From contig NZ_FOLL01000009.1 in assembly GCF_900112315.1 (NCBI RefSeq), forward strand, positions 105,511 to 169,510: a stretch of DNA of 64,000 bases. The letters run 5' to 3'. The notes under the pieces were generated by a model. It worked only from the letters and a program-made list of their open reading frames with translations. It was not told the DNA's origin and searched no databases. Source of the stretch: Parapedobacter composti. Its GTDB lineage: Bacteria > Bacteroidota > Bacteroidia > Sphingobacteriales > Sphingobacteriaceae. This document shows positions 34,045 to 43,886 of this stretch, piece after piece (position 1 is the stretch's first letter; each line of letters starts with the position of its first letter). The translations under genes and the position numbers were made by a program.

Positions 34045-35294
34045 TCAACCGCGGCTGGGAGCATCTCCATCATCCGCTTCGCTGCGGCCTGCGCCACCTG
34101 CCGGATGAGCGGACGGGGCGTATTATCCCCTACCTCGTATGTTATCGCTTCCGCGCCGAACCGGCGGCTTAGCCACCCTTTGGAGACGTTGCCCCCGTTG
34201 GGCGACGGCTTGATGGATGCGGTATAGCCCGGCACATCACGTTCAAGCGCGTGTATCCACCGGTCGGCAAAGCCCGGCAGCAAGTCGCCGGCCGACGGCT
34301 TATTCGTGTAAAACACGTCGTGGTACGTCGAATGGAAATCCAGTGCGAAGAGAATGTCCACATCGCCCTGCTCCACCAGCCGTTCCAGGTAGGCCTTCAC
34401 CGCCCTTGTTTCCGGCTGCTTAAACCCCTCCCAATCGCGGTTCAGGTCCACCCCCGCCATGTTGTGGCGCCAGCCCCCTTCATCCACGCCATCCGGGTTT
34501 ATCATCGGAATGCATACCACATCAACGTGCTCCCGGAACCGTCTCGCCCTTTCCGATGTGCCGAACACTTCCTCCACAAAGGCCTGCAACGCCATAAAGC
34601 CCGAAATTTCCGGTGGATGCTGCCGCCCCATCAGCACCACCACGGGCTTTTTGGGCCTACGGGCGGTCGCCAGCACTTCTATCGGCCGGCCCAGCATACT
34701 GTACCCGATAATGCTCCGCTTCACAAACGGCTGCCGGGCCAGCCCGGCGGTCCAACGGTATACTTGTGCCGCATCAATCAGCTCCTGCCCGCTAATCAGC
34801 GCCGTATCGTTACTGATAACGGCAGAAAACGTGTCTTTACCGCCCAGTTCCTGCCAATGTACCTTATCGTAGCTTATCTTGGGGTCGTAACGGTGTTTAA
34901 ACCGGCCGTAATCGAGCTGAAAATAGATCCTTCGCGGTGTGGCAGACCATACCTTAAATGCATACCACGGACTCGGGTTGATAGGGGCATTTTCCGGTGC
35001 GACGCTGAGGGAAAAGGTACTGTCGTTCAGCTGGGTCACCCCGTTCAGCCGCGCAGCAGCAAACGCATTGGAAAACCCCAGGGTACCCCCGGCAAACCGG
35101 AAATCCCGCCGCTCCTGGAGGCTTACCCCAAGCTGCGCCGAGTCTACCTTCACCGGCCCGCCGGCCAGTTCCGGGCGGCGTACCTGGCAGCCCATGAAAG
35201 AAGCCGCCACCAACAATAGCCCTATCGGGCCTATCGTTGATGAAGCCCTCCGTTTGGCAACGGAAGGCTTCAAGAAAACAATTAAACTACGCAT
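34035..35294 (-). CDS. M14-family zinc carboxypeptidase, lipoprotein
   Basis: This 419-residue protein has an N-terminal signal with a probable lipobox (LLVAASFMGC). The M14 domain in the second half contains the zinc ligands H and E in MGRQHPPEISG, HNMAGVDLNRDW (substrate Arg and Asn region), the third ligand in ALDFHSTYHD, and the catalytic Glu in ITYEVGDNTPR. The N-terminal 150 residues form a beta-rich M14-associated domain. It would cleave C-terminal residues from peptides at the cell surface or in the periplasm. It is the last gene of the SusCD operon, 9 bp after susD, and this points to peptide substrates. Confidence 0.92.
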   Translation of the reverse strand: MRSLIVFLKPSVAKRRASSTIGPIGLLLVAASFMGCQVRRPELAGGPVKVDSAQLGVSLQERRDFRFAGGTLGFSNAFAAARLNGVTQLNDSTFSLSVAPENAPINPSPWYAFKVWSATPRRIYFQLDYGRFKHRYDPKISYDKVHWQELGGKDTFSAVISNDTALISGQELIDAAQVYRWTAGLARQPFVKRSIIGYSMLGRPIEVLATARRPKKPVVVLMGRQHPPEISGFMALQAFVEEVFGTSERARRFREHVDVVCIPMINPDGVDEGGWRHNMAGVDLNRDWEGFKQPETRAVKAYLERLVEQGDVDILFALDFHSTYHDVFYTNKPSAGDLLPGFADRWIHALERDVPGYTASIKPSPNGGNVSKGWLSRRFGAEAITYEVGDNTPRPLIRQVAQAAAKRMMEMLPAAVDQP

Positions 35295-35303
35295 AAAATA
35301 ACG

Positions 35304-36824
35304 CTATGGATTTTGGTTTTCCGGACCAATGGCCGGATTGGAATTGATTTCGGCCTGCGGTATCAGCCACTGCCATTCGTTTGCCCCGGCCGGCACATAC
35401 AAGATGTTAGCCAGATCCGGCTTATGGTTGGTATTCCGGCGATCCAGATCGCTGTTGGTCCGTTTCAAGTCCAGGAAACGGAAACCTTCTCCCCAAAGCT
35501 CCACGCGCCGCTGTACCCATATCTCGTTAACGAGTGACTGGCCAGTATTCGTAGACATCACGTATTGCGGATCCCGGTTTACCGCCAGCTCGTACAGCAC
35601 TTCCGCCGCATCCGCATCGCCCGATTGCGCCCGTGCTTCCGCCTCAATGAGGTACATTTCCGCCGCCCGCATCAATGGCACGTCGCCCGAAGCGTTCGAG
35701 GGATCCTGCACCAGGTATTTCCGGTGCTGATAAGGTGCCCGGGTTTGGTTAGCCACGGGAGTGCCATCGCCGTTCAACACGCCCGGGAAATTCGGCCGGT
35801 CTTCATCCGTGCCATCCCACCACAACTTCTTCCGGATATCTGTTTCCGGAATCTGGGCATACAACACACTGTTCATGCACTTCGGGTTGGTACGGGTGAA
35901 TCCAGAGTTGAAATTGGCCGACATGTACCGGAAAAACGAACCATAGGTAGTCACCTGATCAATCGGTATCGATACCCCCCACAGCCATTCCGGGTTGCTG
36001 ATGTTGGAGAAACCCTCCAGGTATTGCGCGTGGCTCATCAGCGAGCTGTTCGCTCTGGCTTCCTGGGCATATTTGATGGCATTCGGCCAATCCTGCATCG
36101 TCAGCGCCACCCGCGCCCGTATGCCTTTCACCGACTGGAGGTTCAGGTGTGTCTTGGCCGTGGACCCGCCGTGGGCCAGCAATGCCATCGCTTCGTCAAG
36201 ATCGTTCACGATCTGTGTATACACCGCTTCCACAGAAGCCCGGGGCTGGCCCGCCGGGTCGGTAGTCAGCACCAAAGGCACCCCCGGCTGCGTGTTTTCA
36301 CCGATGGATGCATCATAGCGCTTACCGTAAAGCTGCACCAGGTAAGTATAGGCCCAGGCCCGCAAAGCCAGGGCCTCGCCCTTGATGGTGGCCTTCGCCT
36401 GTTCGCCGCCCTCCACCCCATCGATTTTCTCAATGATCATGTTGGCATTGGAAATGATGATGTAATAAAAGTAGTAGGCAAACCCATTGACGTTCACGTC
36501 AGATACATTCCTGTGTGCCAGCCAGCGGTAGGATTCGCGGTGATACACATACCCAGGAGCCGTACGCACATAGTCCTCACCCATCGCGTCGAAGTTGATC
36601 ATCATCGCCGTATGGCCGTCGCGGTGCTGGTTGGTATACTGCGTATAGATCGTCCGGTACAATCCGCTTAGCGCTTTGTTCGCATTTTCGATAGAAGAGA
36701 AAGCTATCGTCTCAGAGACCCTGTCCGTAGGGTCGGTATCCAAAAAGTCTTTACTGCATGACGTTGCCAGAACGATGGCGATCATACCGATGCATATGCG
36801 GGATAAAAATGAATGGTTTTCCAT
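35304..36824 (-). CDS. SusD/RagB-family nutrient-binding outer-membrane lipoprotein
   Basis: I start at 36824 (MENHSFLSRICIGMIAIVLATSCSKDFLDTDP), 13 bp after the susC stop. The lipobox Cys follows LATS. The family markers are the N-terminal CSKDFLDTDPTDRVSE, tetratricopeptide-like helices (EALALRAWAYTYLVQLYG) and the C-terminal NEIWVQRRVELWGEGFRFLDLKRT...YPIPQAEIN equivalent (WLIPQAEINSNPAIG). SusD caps the SusC transporter and binds the ligand. The ligand cannot be read from sequence; the operon enzymes suggest peptides. Confidence 0.95.
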   Translation of the reverse strand: MENHSFLSRICIGMIAIVLATSCSKDFLDTDPTDRVSETIAFSSIENANKALSGLYRTIYTQYTNQHRDGHTAMMINFDAMGEDYVRTAPGYVYHRESYRWLAHRNVSDVNVNGFAYYFYYIIISNANMIIEKIDGVEGGEQAKATIKGEALALRAWAYTYLVQLYGKRYDASIGENTQPGVPLVLTTDPAGQPRASVEAVYTQIVNDLDEAMALLAHGGSTAKTHLNLQSVKGIRARVALTMQDWPNAIKYAQEARANSSLMSHAQYLEGFSNISNPEWLWGVSIPIDQVTTYGSFFRYMSANFNSGFTRTNPKCMNSVLYAQIPETDIRKKLWWDGTDEDRPNFPGVLNGDGTPVANQTRAPYQHRKYLVQDPSNASGDVPLMRAAEMYLIEAEARAQSGDADAAEVLYELAVNRDPQYVMSTNTGQSLVNEIWVQRRVELWGEGFRFLDLKRTNSDLDRRNTNHKPDLANILYVPAGANEWQWLIPQAEINSNPAIGPENQNP

Positions 36825-36837
36825 GAGTTCAGAATCG

Positions 36838-39800
36838 TTAAAGTGTAACATTTAATCCAAGGGATATGATACGGGCAGGCGCATAAGTATAAGACGTCAC
36901 TCCGGTAAATGCCTGCGTGGGATCCAGTCCCTTCCGGCGCGAAAGCATAAACAAGTTCTCACCCGTTACAAACCAGCTTGCCCTGGAAACGTGCAGCCGC
37001 GAAAGTATACCCTTCGGCATGTTATACATAAATGTAGCCGAGCGCAGCGACAAGGCCGAGCCGTCGATCAACCAGCGGTCGCTATCGTACATGGTCGTGC
37101 CGGTGAGACGTTTCGGCACATCGGTTACATCGCCCGGCTGCTGCCAGCGGTTCAAGGCATCCACGTGCAGGGCCCTGCCATACGTACCGTTATACATCAG
37201 AGACTGGTAATCGTTGTCCATCACCAAGCCACCGTATTGGTACATCAGCATCACATTCAGCGAGAAATTCTTGTAGCTGAACAAGTTCGTCACACTGCCG
37301 TAGAAGTCCGGTATGGCTGTACCTACATAATGATACAGCGCATTATTGGCGTTCGGCGTTACCTGGGTGCCATCCAACATAAAGGCGCGGCTATCTTCCA
37401 TATCCGGGTTCACCACGTAAAGCTCTTCACCATTTTCCGGGTTCACACCATAATAAGCCCGCAGCCAATAGTCATAGATGGATCGGCCCACCTCCCGTTT
37501 CTTGGTGCCGTCGATGATTGATTCCTGCGGCAATTTGGTAATCCGGTTCCTAAAGGTCGTCCAGTTAATGCCCATATTCCACAGGAAATGGTCAGACTTC
37601 ACCAGATCTCCGCGCAACTGCAACTCAATCCCCTGGTTGTACATCGAGCCGATGTTCTGGCCCTGCGACGTCATGCCGCTGGATTCGGGTAGCGGCACAT
37701 TGAATAGCAACGCGTCCGAGTTGCGGTGGAACACCTCGATGACACCGTCAAGCCGGTTGCCGAAGGCATTGAACTCCACGGCAGCATCGATACTCTGGTT
37801 CGATTCCCAGCGGAGGTTGCGGTTACCGGCCGACCGGTTCTGGCGAATGCCGGGTTCGTTGCCATAGTTCACGCCGATGTTGTAAAACGACTGCCAGTAA
37901 TAATAATCCGAGTTCAGGTTGTCTGACCCCACCGCGCCATAAGACGCCCGCAACTTCAGGTAATCCAGCCATTCCGCGTTAAAGAAGGGTTCCTTGCTGA
38001 TTTCCCAGCCCAGTCCCATCGACCAGAAGTTGCCCCAACGCACGTCCCTGTGGAACTTGGACGACCCATCGCGCCGGAACGACGCCGACGCAAAGTACTT
38101 ATCGGCATAGCTGTATTCGGCCCGCGAAAAATACCCTTCGGTACGGTAGTCTTCCAGAGCCGAGTTGGCCGTGGCCGGGTTCGCGAAGTTAGAGAGCTCC
38201 ACCATGTCTTCCACCACCTGGTTGTCGCGCTGGGCCGTAAGGTACACCTGGTTATAGCTGTAGCTTTCATGGCCAAGCAGCACATCAATCCGGTGGCCGT
38301 TAAACTGCTTGTTATAGTTCAACAGTTGGTTGAAATTGAGGTACCGGTAAGTCCGCGCGATACGACTGGTGCGGCCACCCACCGCCCGGCCGTCACCGAT
38401 TTGGTTATTCCGGTAAAACAAGTATTCAAAATTGTTGATGTCTATGGCCAGGTTGGTGGTAAATTTGAAATCCTTCAGGAAAGACACCTCCGCAAACGTC
38501 CGGCCGTTCAGCGCATTCCGTTTGTTAAATAAGGTATTCAGTAAGGTCTCGGCCACGATATTCCGCCCGGTAAATACCGGCCCGTACTCCCGGTCGTCAA
38601 AAATCCGCTCCCCATTCTCGTCCAGCAGGTAGGCCCCCGTTTCCGGATCATGTTTATGGATAGGATAGATAGGCCCCATCAGCAAGTCGATGTAAAACGG
38701 ATTTTCGTTAATGCCCGCATCCAGGTTGGCCAGGGTAGTTTTCGTTACCGCCCCCCCGATGTTGAAGCCCGACCGCAGCCACGGCTTGGGGGTCAGGTCC
38801 ACTTTCACACGCCCCGTCACCCGGTTGAAATCACTCTCTATGGAATAACCTTCATCATCCAGGTAGTTCAGCGACACGTAGTAGCTGCTCTTTTCGGTGC
38901 CACCGCTATAGGCCAGCGAATAATCCTGCCGCAGGCCACTCCGGCGGATGGCATCCCGCCAGTCGAGATCCTCCGCATACAGCAGCCTGGCATTGGGGTT
39001 CAGGTTGCCGTTGATATCCAGCAGCTCAGTAGCCGGCACATTAAACGGGTGACTCAGCAAGTTCTGCGTCACATCACCATAGGCCACGCCATGGTAATTC
39101 TGCAGGCCGGCATTGGCGCCTGAAGCAAACCGTTCCGGCCATTTGCCACTCGCCAATATGGCCGCGTCTTCCAGGCTCACGCCGTTATTGTAATGCAAAC
39201 TGTTGCGGGTTGTTTCCCACATCAGTTTGTAGTAATCCGGGATGCCCACCTTCTCGTAGTCAGAAAGCCCCCGCGAGTTAATGCCCGTGATGAACTTCAG
39301 GCTCACCTGATCCTGATTGGCTTTCCCGCTTTTCGTGGTAATCATGATTACCCCATTGGCCGCACGTGCCCCGTACAGCGCCGCGGCCGACGCGTCTTTC
39401 AGCACAGAAATACTCTCGATATCGTTGGGGTCGATGTTATTGATAGTCCCGTCATACGGTGCCCCATCCAAGATATACAATGGCGTCATGCTCCCATTGA
39501 TGGAACCAAAACCGCGGATGCGGACGGCCGGCCCGGCACCCGGCTGCCCACTGCCCGAGTTGGTCGCAATGCCCGGCGCTGCGCCTGCGAGCGCCGTATT
39601 GATATTGGTGATGGGCCGTTGGGCAATATCTTCTGATCTGATGGTAGCCACGGAGTTGGTCAACGCACTCTTGCGGGTAGTTCCATAGGCCTGCACCACC
39701 ACAGCATCCAGCTCCTGCTGCGTTTGCCGCAACACCACGGCCAGCTGTGTCTGGTTGCCCACGGGAATTTCCTGCGTGGCATACCCCATCAACGAAAACA

Positions 39801-40287
39801 CCAGCACAGCATCCGGCGAAGGCGCCACAATGGAAAAGCGGCCATCCGCCTGCGTTACCGTACCGCTTTGTCCGCCTTTCACCCGTACCGATACACCCGA
39901 TAACGGCGCATTGTCCGTACCGTCTGTTACCCGGCCAGATACCACCTGCTGCCGTGCCGGCTTCCGGCTCACCTCGATGATGATGGTCCGGCCATCCACC
40001 GTATAGGTAAGCGGCTGGCCTTTAAACAACGCCGCCAGGGCTTGGTCAATCGTCGCATTGGTCAGGTTCAGGCTGATGGGCGCTGCCACTTCCAGCACCG
40101 CATTATTGTATACAAAATCATAGCCGCTCTGCTTCCGGATATCTTTCAGCACGTCCTTCAGCTTGGCTTCGCGCACCGTGATATCTATCTGCTGGGAATA
40201 AGCCTGTACATGAATCGTCAGGCAAAACAGCAACATAAAAGCCACGCAGCGGCGCAACATCGTTCGCATTGGTTTCATTGTTCTCAT
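36838..40287 (-). CDS. SusC/RagA-family TonB-dependent transporter with STN domain
   Basis: This 1149-residue outer-membrane transporter begins with a signal peptide (MLLFCLTIHVQAYSQ). An STN signalling domain (LKDVLKDIRKQSGYDFVYNN, about residues 35-110) follows, then a carboxypeptidase-like regulatory domain (SGRVTDGTDNAPLSGVSVRV). The plug domain carries LYGARAANGVIMITTKSG, and a large beta-barrel comes last. The STN domain is the feature expected when transport also signals through the adjacent FecR and ECF sigma factor. Length and order are normal. Confidence 0.97.
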   Translation of the reverse strand: MRTMKPMRTMLRRCVAFMLLFCLTIHVQAYSQQIDITVREAKLKDVLKDIRKQSGYDFVYNNAVLEVAAPISLNLTNATIDQALAALFKGQPLTYTVDGRTIIIEVSRKPARQQVVSGRVTDGTDNAPLSGVSVRVKGGQSGTVTQADGRFSIVAPSPDAVLVFSLMGYATQEIPVGNQTQLAVVLRQTQQELDAVVVQAYGTTRKSALTNSVATIRSEDIAQRPITNINTALAGAAPGIATNSGSGQPGAGPAVRIRGFGSINGSMTPLYILDGAPYDGTINNIDPNDIESISVLKDASAAALYGARAANGVIMITTKSGKANQDQVSLKFITGINSRGLSDYEKVGIPDYYKLMWETTRNSLHYNNGVSLEDAAILASGKWPERFASGANAGLQNYHGVAYGDVTQNLLSHPFNVPATELLDINGNLNPNARLLYAEDLDWRDAIRRSGLRQDYSLAYSGGTEKSSYYVSLNYLDDEGYSIESDFNRVTGRVKVDLTPKPWLRSGFNIGGAVTKTTLANLDAGINENPFYIDLLMGPIYPIHKHDPETGAYLLDENGERIFDDREYGPVFTGRNIVAETLLNTLFNKRNALNGRTFAEVSFLKDFKFTTNLAIDINNFEYLFYRNNQIGDGRAVGGRTSRIARTYRYLNFNQLLNYNKQFNGHRIDVLLGHESYSYNQVYLTAQRDNQVVEDMVELSNFANPATANSALEDYRTEGYFSRAEYSYADKYFASASFRRDGSSKFHRDVRWGNFWSMGLGWEISKEPFFNAEWLDYLKLRASYGAVGSDNLNSDYYYWQSFYNIGVNYGNEPGIRQNRSAGNRNLRWESNQSIDAAVEFNAFGNRLDGVIEVFHRNSDALLFNVPLPESSGMTSQGQNIGSMYNQGIELQLRGDLVKSDHFLWNMGINWTTFRNRITKLPQESIIDGTKKREVGRSIYDYWLRAYYGVNPENGEELYVVNPDMEDSRAFMLDGTQVTPNANNALYHYVGTAIPDFYGSVTNLFSYKNFSLNVMLMYQYGGLVMDNDYQSLMYNGTYGRALHVDALNRWQQPGDVTDVPKRLTGTTMYDSDRWLIDGSALSLRSATFMYNMPKGILSRLHVSRASWFVTGENLFMLSRRKGLDPTQAFTGVTSYTYAPARIISLGLNVTL

Positions 40288-40333
40288 TCGTAAATAGTTA
40301 TTCAGTTTTGTCGGTTTTTGGAATTGTATTCAC

Positions 40334-41500
40334 TCACTGCACCAGCACGGTTTGCGCGCTGATATCAAACTTCACCTCGCCTGCCTTCTCCAGGTAGCGC
40401 AACACGCTGGAGAGCGGGTGCTGCCTGGAAATCATGCCCGTAAAAGCCAGATTGCGGTTGGGTGTCTTATAGTGGATGTCCACATCGTACCACCGCTCCA
40501 GCATGCGCATGGCTTCATCCACAGGCGTATTATCAAAAAAGAAGGTATTGGTCTGCCACGCTACAGCCTGTTCCACATCCACGCTGCGCAGCCGCATGCG
40601 CCGGCCCGTATGCGATATCAAAGCCTGCTGGCCCGGGGTCAGTTTTTTCGCTTCCGTATGGTCACTTACCAGCACACTGCCTTCCACCAGCGTAATCTTG
40701 ATATCCGGTTCATTCGGGTACGACATGATATTGAAATGCGTGCCCAGCACCTGCAATTGGTAGCCCTCACCGGCCACGAGAAACGGTCTGCGGGCATCGT
40801 GGGCCACTTCAAAATACGCTTCCCCCGCCAAGGTCACCTCCCGTGTGGCACCGGTAAACGCCGTGGGGTAGGTGATCGCCGATTCGGCATTCAACCAAAC
40901 CTTCGATCCATCGGGCAGTACCAGTTTATATTGTCCCTTCCGGGGAATTTCCAGGGTATTAAAATCAGCTGCTTCCGCCGCGGCACCATCCGTCAGGCCG
41001 TATAACAACGTACCATCTGCCGTTTTTTCCACCCTTGCGCCGCCCTGCACGGCCACAATACCGTCCGCCTGGTCTTCCAGTATCACCATCGATCCATCGT
41101 TCAGCCGCAGCACGGCCCGGTTATCGCCCGGCGCCACGTCATGCTGGGCCAGCATCGCTGCCGCCGTACCGGCGCTGTCGTCCTGCTCCATGAGAAAGAA
41201 GCCAAGCCCAACGGCCAAGGCCACGCAAGCCGCCGCGAGCGCCAGCCCCCAGCGGAAGACCCTCGTCCTGCGGGCAGCAGAGTGCCCCCGGATATTGGTA
41301 TACATCGCTTCCCAGTCCACCGCATGAGCTCCCGTGCCGAACGGCAGCGAATCTGCCAACCCTTCCATATGCCTGTCCAGTTCCGCCTCGTTTGCGGGAT
41401 CCCGTATCCACGCGAACAGTTCGTCAAATTCCTCCCGCGTGCAGGTCTTGCTGTTATACCGCGCCAGCAAATAGGCTATCCGGTCTTGTTGTGTGCTCAT
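40334..41500 (-). CDS. FecR-family anti-sigma regulator
   Basis: This 388-residue protein has an N-terminal cytoplasmic sigma-binding region (DRIAYLLARYNSKTCTREEFDELFAWI), a membrane helix near residues 85-105 (LALAAACVALAVGLGFFLM), a central FecR domain (NTLEIPRKGQYKLVLPDGSKVWLNAESAITYPTAF) and a C-terminal DUF4974-type STN-like domain (FFFDNTPVDEAMRMLERWYDVDI). It should hold the ECF sigma factor until the SusC STN domain signals ligand. It lies 37 bp after the sigma gene and 46 bp before susC. Confidence 0.95.
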   Translation of the reverse strand: MSTQQDRIAYLLARYNSKTCTREEFDELFAWIRDPANEAELDRHMEGLADSLPFGTGAHAVDWEAMYTNIRGHSAARRTRVFRWGLALAAACVALAVGLGFFLMEQDDSAGTAAAMLAQHDVAPGDNRAVLRLNDGSMVILEDQADGIVAVQGGARVEKTADGTLLYGLTDGAAAEAADFNTLEIPRKGQYKLVLPDGSKVWLNAESAITYPTAFTGATREVTLAGEAYFEVAHDARRPFLVAGEGYQLQVLGTHFNIMSYPNEPDIKITLVEGSVLVSDHTEAKKLTPGQQALISHTGRRMRLRSVDVEQAVAWQTNTFFFDNTPVDEAMRMLERWYDVDIHYKTPNRNLAFTGMISRQHPLSSVLRYLEKAGEVKFDISAQTVLVQ

Positions 41501-41537
41501 AGTTGATTAGCTTTCACCCTCCGTGTTCATAAAAGAC

Positions 41538-42134
41538 CTATGAGCAAGCCGAAAGGACCGTCAAAAGTGCAATTAATACAACATGGTGTTTCGACAGGTG
41601 TAACCGCAGGTACTTCAGCGTATCCACAATGATGTTCTTCACGCGACTTTTGGACAGCCCCACTTTCGCTGCTATTTCCTCATGTGAAAGCCCTTCCACC
41701 CGGCTCAGGTTGAAAATAGCCTGCCGCTGGTCCGGCAATTTGGCCAGCGCCCGGTTAAGCAGTTCGCCGCATTCTTTGGCATCCAGCAGCTCCTCAACGG
41801 GGCTGTCCTGCCATTGCATATTCGCCCACACCTGTTCCATCATCACCTCACTGCGGGCGATGCGCTGCAGGTGGTTCAGCGTTTTATTCCGCGCTACGGT
41901 ATAAATGTAGTTGCGCGGATGCTGGATGGTAGCCAGCATCCCCTTGTTGAACCATAAGGTCATGAACGTATCCTGTACAATCTCTTCCGCGTCGGCATCC
42001 GAGTGGGTATAGCTCACCACGAAATTGAAGATTTTGGTCTTGTAAAGTTCAAACAGTTTCTTGAACGCTACCTCCTCTCCCTCCGCAATTTGCTGGAGCA
42101 GCACCCGCTCGATATGTAGACCGTATGTACCCAT
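41538..42134 (-). CDS. ECF-type RNA polymerase sigma factor
   Basis: This 198-residue protein has region 2 (YKTKIFNFVVSYTHSDADAEEIVQDTFMTLW) and region 4 (LPDQRQAIFNLSRVEGLSHEEIAAKVGLSKSRVKNII). It belongs to the Bacteroidota sigma/FecR group controlling TonB-dependent transporters. The C-terminus ends in a hydrophobic stretch, VVLIALLTVLSACS, unlike a soluble regulator and long enough to touch the membrane. The gene starts 7 bp after the upstream lipoprotein gene, so that gene is probably in the same transcript. Confidence 0.95.
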   Translation of the reverse strand: MGTYGLHIERVLLQQIAEGEEVAFKKLFELYKTKIFNFVVSYTHSDADAEEIVQDTFMTLWFNKGMLATIQHPRNYIYTVARNKTLNHLQRIARSEVMMEQVWANMQWQDSPVEELLDAKECGELLNRALAKLPDQRQAIFNLSRVEGLSHEEIAAKVGLSKSRVKNIIVDTLKYLRLHLSKHHVVLIALLTVLSACS

Positions 42135-42141
42135 CCAGCGA

Positions 42142-43260
42142 TCAATAAGGGTAGGCGCTATTCGGGAAGTTATAGCCCAGCCAAGCGTTCAGGTAGTTGA
42201 TGATAGCCCGTTTAAACTGGTGGCTCGACCGTTGCCGTATCGTTGCATTGTTGCGAACGTTGATACCCGGTGTTTCCAGTTGAATGGCTATCACGTTATC
42301 ATCAAATCCCGTGGTCGATCCCGTTTTAATCGTTCCGTATTTCCGGGTGCAATAGCCCCCATTAAAATACGGCCTGCGGGCAGGCTTGGCGGTGGTCCCG
42401 CCAAACAAGGTGACGTTGCGGTCCAGCATTGGGATCGCCGGGCCAGGCACCGCCGTCACCGCTTCGGCCTCCAATAGTCCGCCAAAACTCTGCTGCCCCC
42501 GGATTAACGAAGAGAACGGTACCGCCGGATGCCGATCAGCCAAGTAAGCAATGCTCGACGAATCGGCCAGTCCATCTAAGTAACTGTCCGGCTGTTCAAG
42601 CGAGTAATTGCTCAGGCCGTATCCCACTTCCGTCTGGCAGATAAAGTTATCGTGCAGCGTATTGCCGGTAGTTACCGAAACATAGGGTTCAGTATGCCCG
42701 TTATGGTAGCGGTGGGCGTGGCCATGCATATCCACATACAGCGCACCCTTGCCGCCCTCCTGTGCCTCGGCCAGGGTCGTCCGCGCCAGCAGCAGCAACT
42801 CATGGTAGCTTTCATACGTTGCCATAGCATCAGGATGCGTGTACCGGCCCGGTGCTTCATCCGGATAGGTGTTCGGATCCACCCGTTTTCGGTGGATGGT
42901 ATTGACCATTATCCACGGCTGTTTTCCGGTATCTTCCGTAAACAGGTCGGCTATCGCGATGGTAAACGGCAGCGTATACAAGTCTCGTCCGGTTGTGCCC
43001 GTTTCCGGAATTTCCGGATTGCCGGTCGCCGTACCATCATGCGGAACGCCCAATAGCAGGGGGCTGTCCTGATCGCCCACGATGAGGTATACGTAATCCT
43101 TAAACCCGAAAATCGTGTCGCCCGCCTCATACCAATTACCGTCATATTCCACTACACCTAACACCTCTTCCGGCGTGGCATCCGGGCGTCCTCCTGTCTT
43201 TTCACAGGCACTCAGGCCTAAAAATGAAAAAAGCAGTACGATGGGGATCGTTCTTTTCAT
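42142..43260 (-). CDS. Lipoprotein with N-formylglutamate-amidohydrolase-like domain
   Basis: This 372-residue protein has a lipoprotein signal (MKRTIPIVLLFSFLGLSAC). The mature part carries text typical of the N-formylglutamate amidohydrolase fold: LLGVPHDGTATGNPEIPE, MVNTIHRKRVDPN, ATYESYHELLLLA and LYVDMHGHAHRY, with His, Glu and Asp residues placed to bind zinc. It would hydrolyse an amide bond at the cell surface, but the exact substrate is unknown. Being first in line before the sigma/FecR/SusCD/M14 genes on the same strand, with a 7-bp gap, it appears to be part of that uptake locus. Confidence 0.75.
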   Translation of the reverse strand: MKRTIPIVLLFSFLGLSACEKTGGRPDATPEEVLGVVEYDGNWYEAGDTIFGFKDYVYLIVGDQDSPLLLGVPHDGTATGNPEIPETGTTGRDLYTLPFTIAIADLFTEDTGKQPWIMVNTIHRKRVDPNTYPDEAPGRYTHPDAMATYESYHELLLLARTTLAEAQEGGKGALYVDMHGHAHRYHNGHTEPYVSVTTGNTLHDNFICQTEVGYGLSNYSLEQPDSYLDGLADSSSIAYLADRHPAVPFSSLIRGQQSFGGLLEAEAVTAVPGPAIPMLDRNVTLFGGTTAKPARRPYFNGGYCTRKYGTIKTGSTTGFDDNVIAIQLETPGINVRNNATIRQRSSHQFKRAIINYLNAWLGYNFPNSAYPY

Positions 43261-43324
43261 AAAATTTTGGTTATAAACATTCAGTCGTTATGGATTAAGA
43301 CAATCCAGCCCGGCATAAGGACCG

Positions 43325-43804
43325 CTATTTTGCGAAAAAAAATTCCGCCCTGCTCTCGGGGTTATCCAATTTGGTGCTACGGCGCTTGCCCCGGGCCGTT
43401 ACATGCAGGATATTGCTTTGTGTGGGAAACTGACTAAGCAGCAACCGGTTATCCACGGTCATGCTGGTTACCGCGGGCACGCCCGATGCTTCCAGGTAGC
43501 ACCAGGCCACATCGTCTTCAATTTCGTAACCCACGTAGCGCAACGGTATCGGCTGGCCATCAACCGCCACGCCGAAACTACGGCGCAGGTAGGCGGCAAG
43601 CAGGCTGTCCAGTTCGGTCCGGTTCGGCGCGTTAATCAGGTCTACCTTTCCCGTGTAGGTAGCTTTTAGTGCTTCTTCCAGGTCATCATAAAATATCCGG
43701 CAGCTCACCTCCACTCGTTTTTCCTGCTCGTTATGGTTTATCGTGGTAATGCTTACATAAAACGGATGAAAAATCACCCACAAGGCACTTATCAAGCTCG
43801 TCAT
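43325..43804 (-). CDS. DUF6702-like protein
   Basis: This 159-residue protein has a short hydrophobic start (LISALWVIFHPFYVSITTINHN). The rest is beta-rich with FHPFYVSITTINHNEQEKRVEVSCRIFYDDLE and YVGYEIEDDVAWCYLEA, features I associate with the Bacteroidota DUF6702 family. The function is unknown and a periplasmic location is likely. It is divergent from the HupE/UreJ-like gene across 82 bp. In this phylum such proteins often travel with HupE-like and M1 peptidase genes, as here. Confidence 0.7.
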   Translation of the reverse strand: MTSLISALWVIFHPFYVSITTINHNEQEKRVEVSCRIFYDDLEEALKATYTGKVDLINAPNRTELDSLLAAYLRRSFGVAVDGQPIPLRYVGYEIEDDVAWCYLEASGVPAVTSMTVDNRLLLSQFPTQSNILHVTARGKRRSTKLDNPESRAEFFFAK

Positions 43805-43886
43805 CTTCGTATTTTTTATATTACCCGTTGTGTTTTCATCACATTAGCTGTAATATTGCCACTAAGATAGCAACAAAGAACACAAC

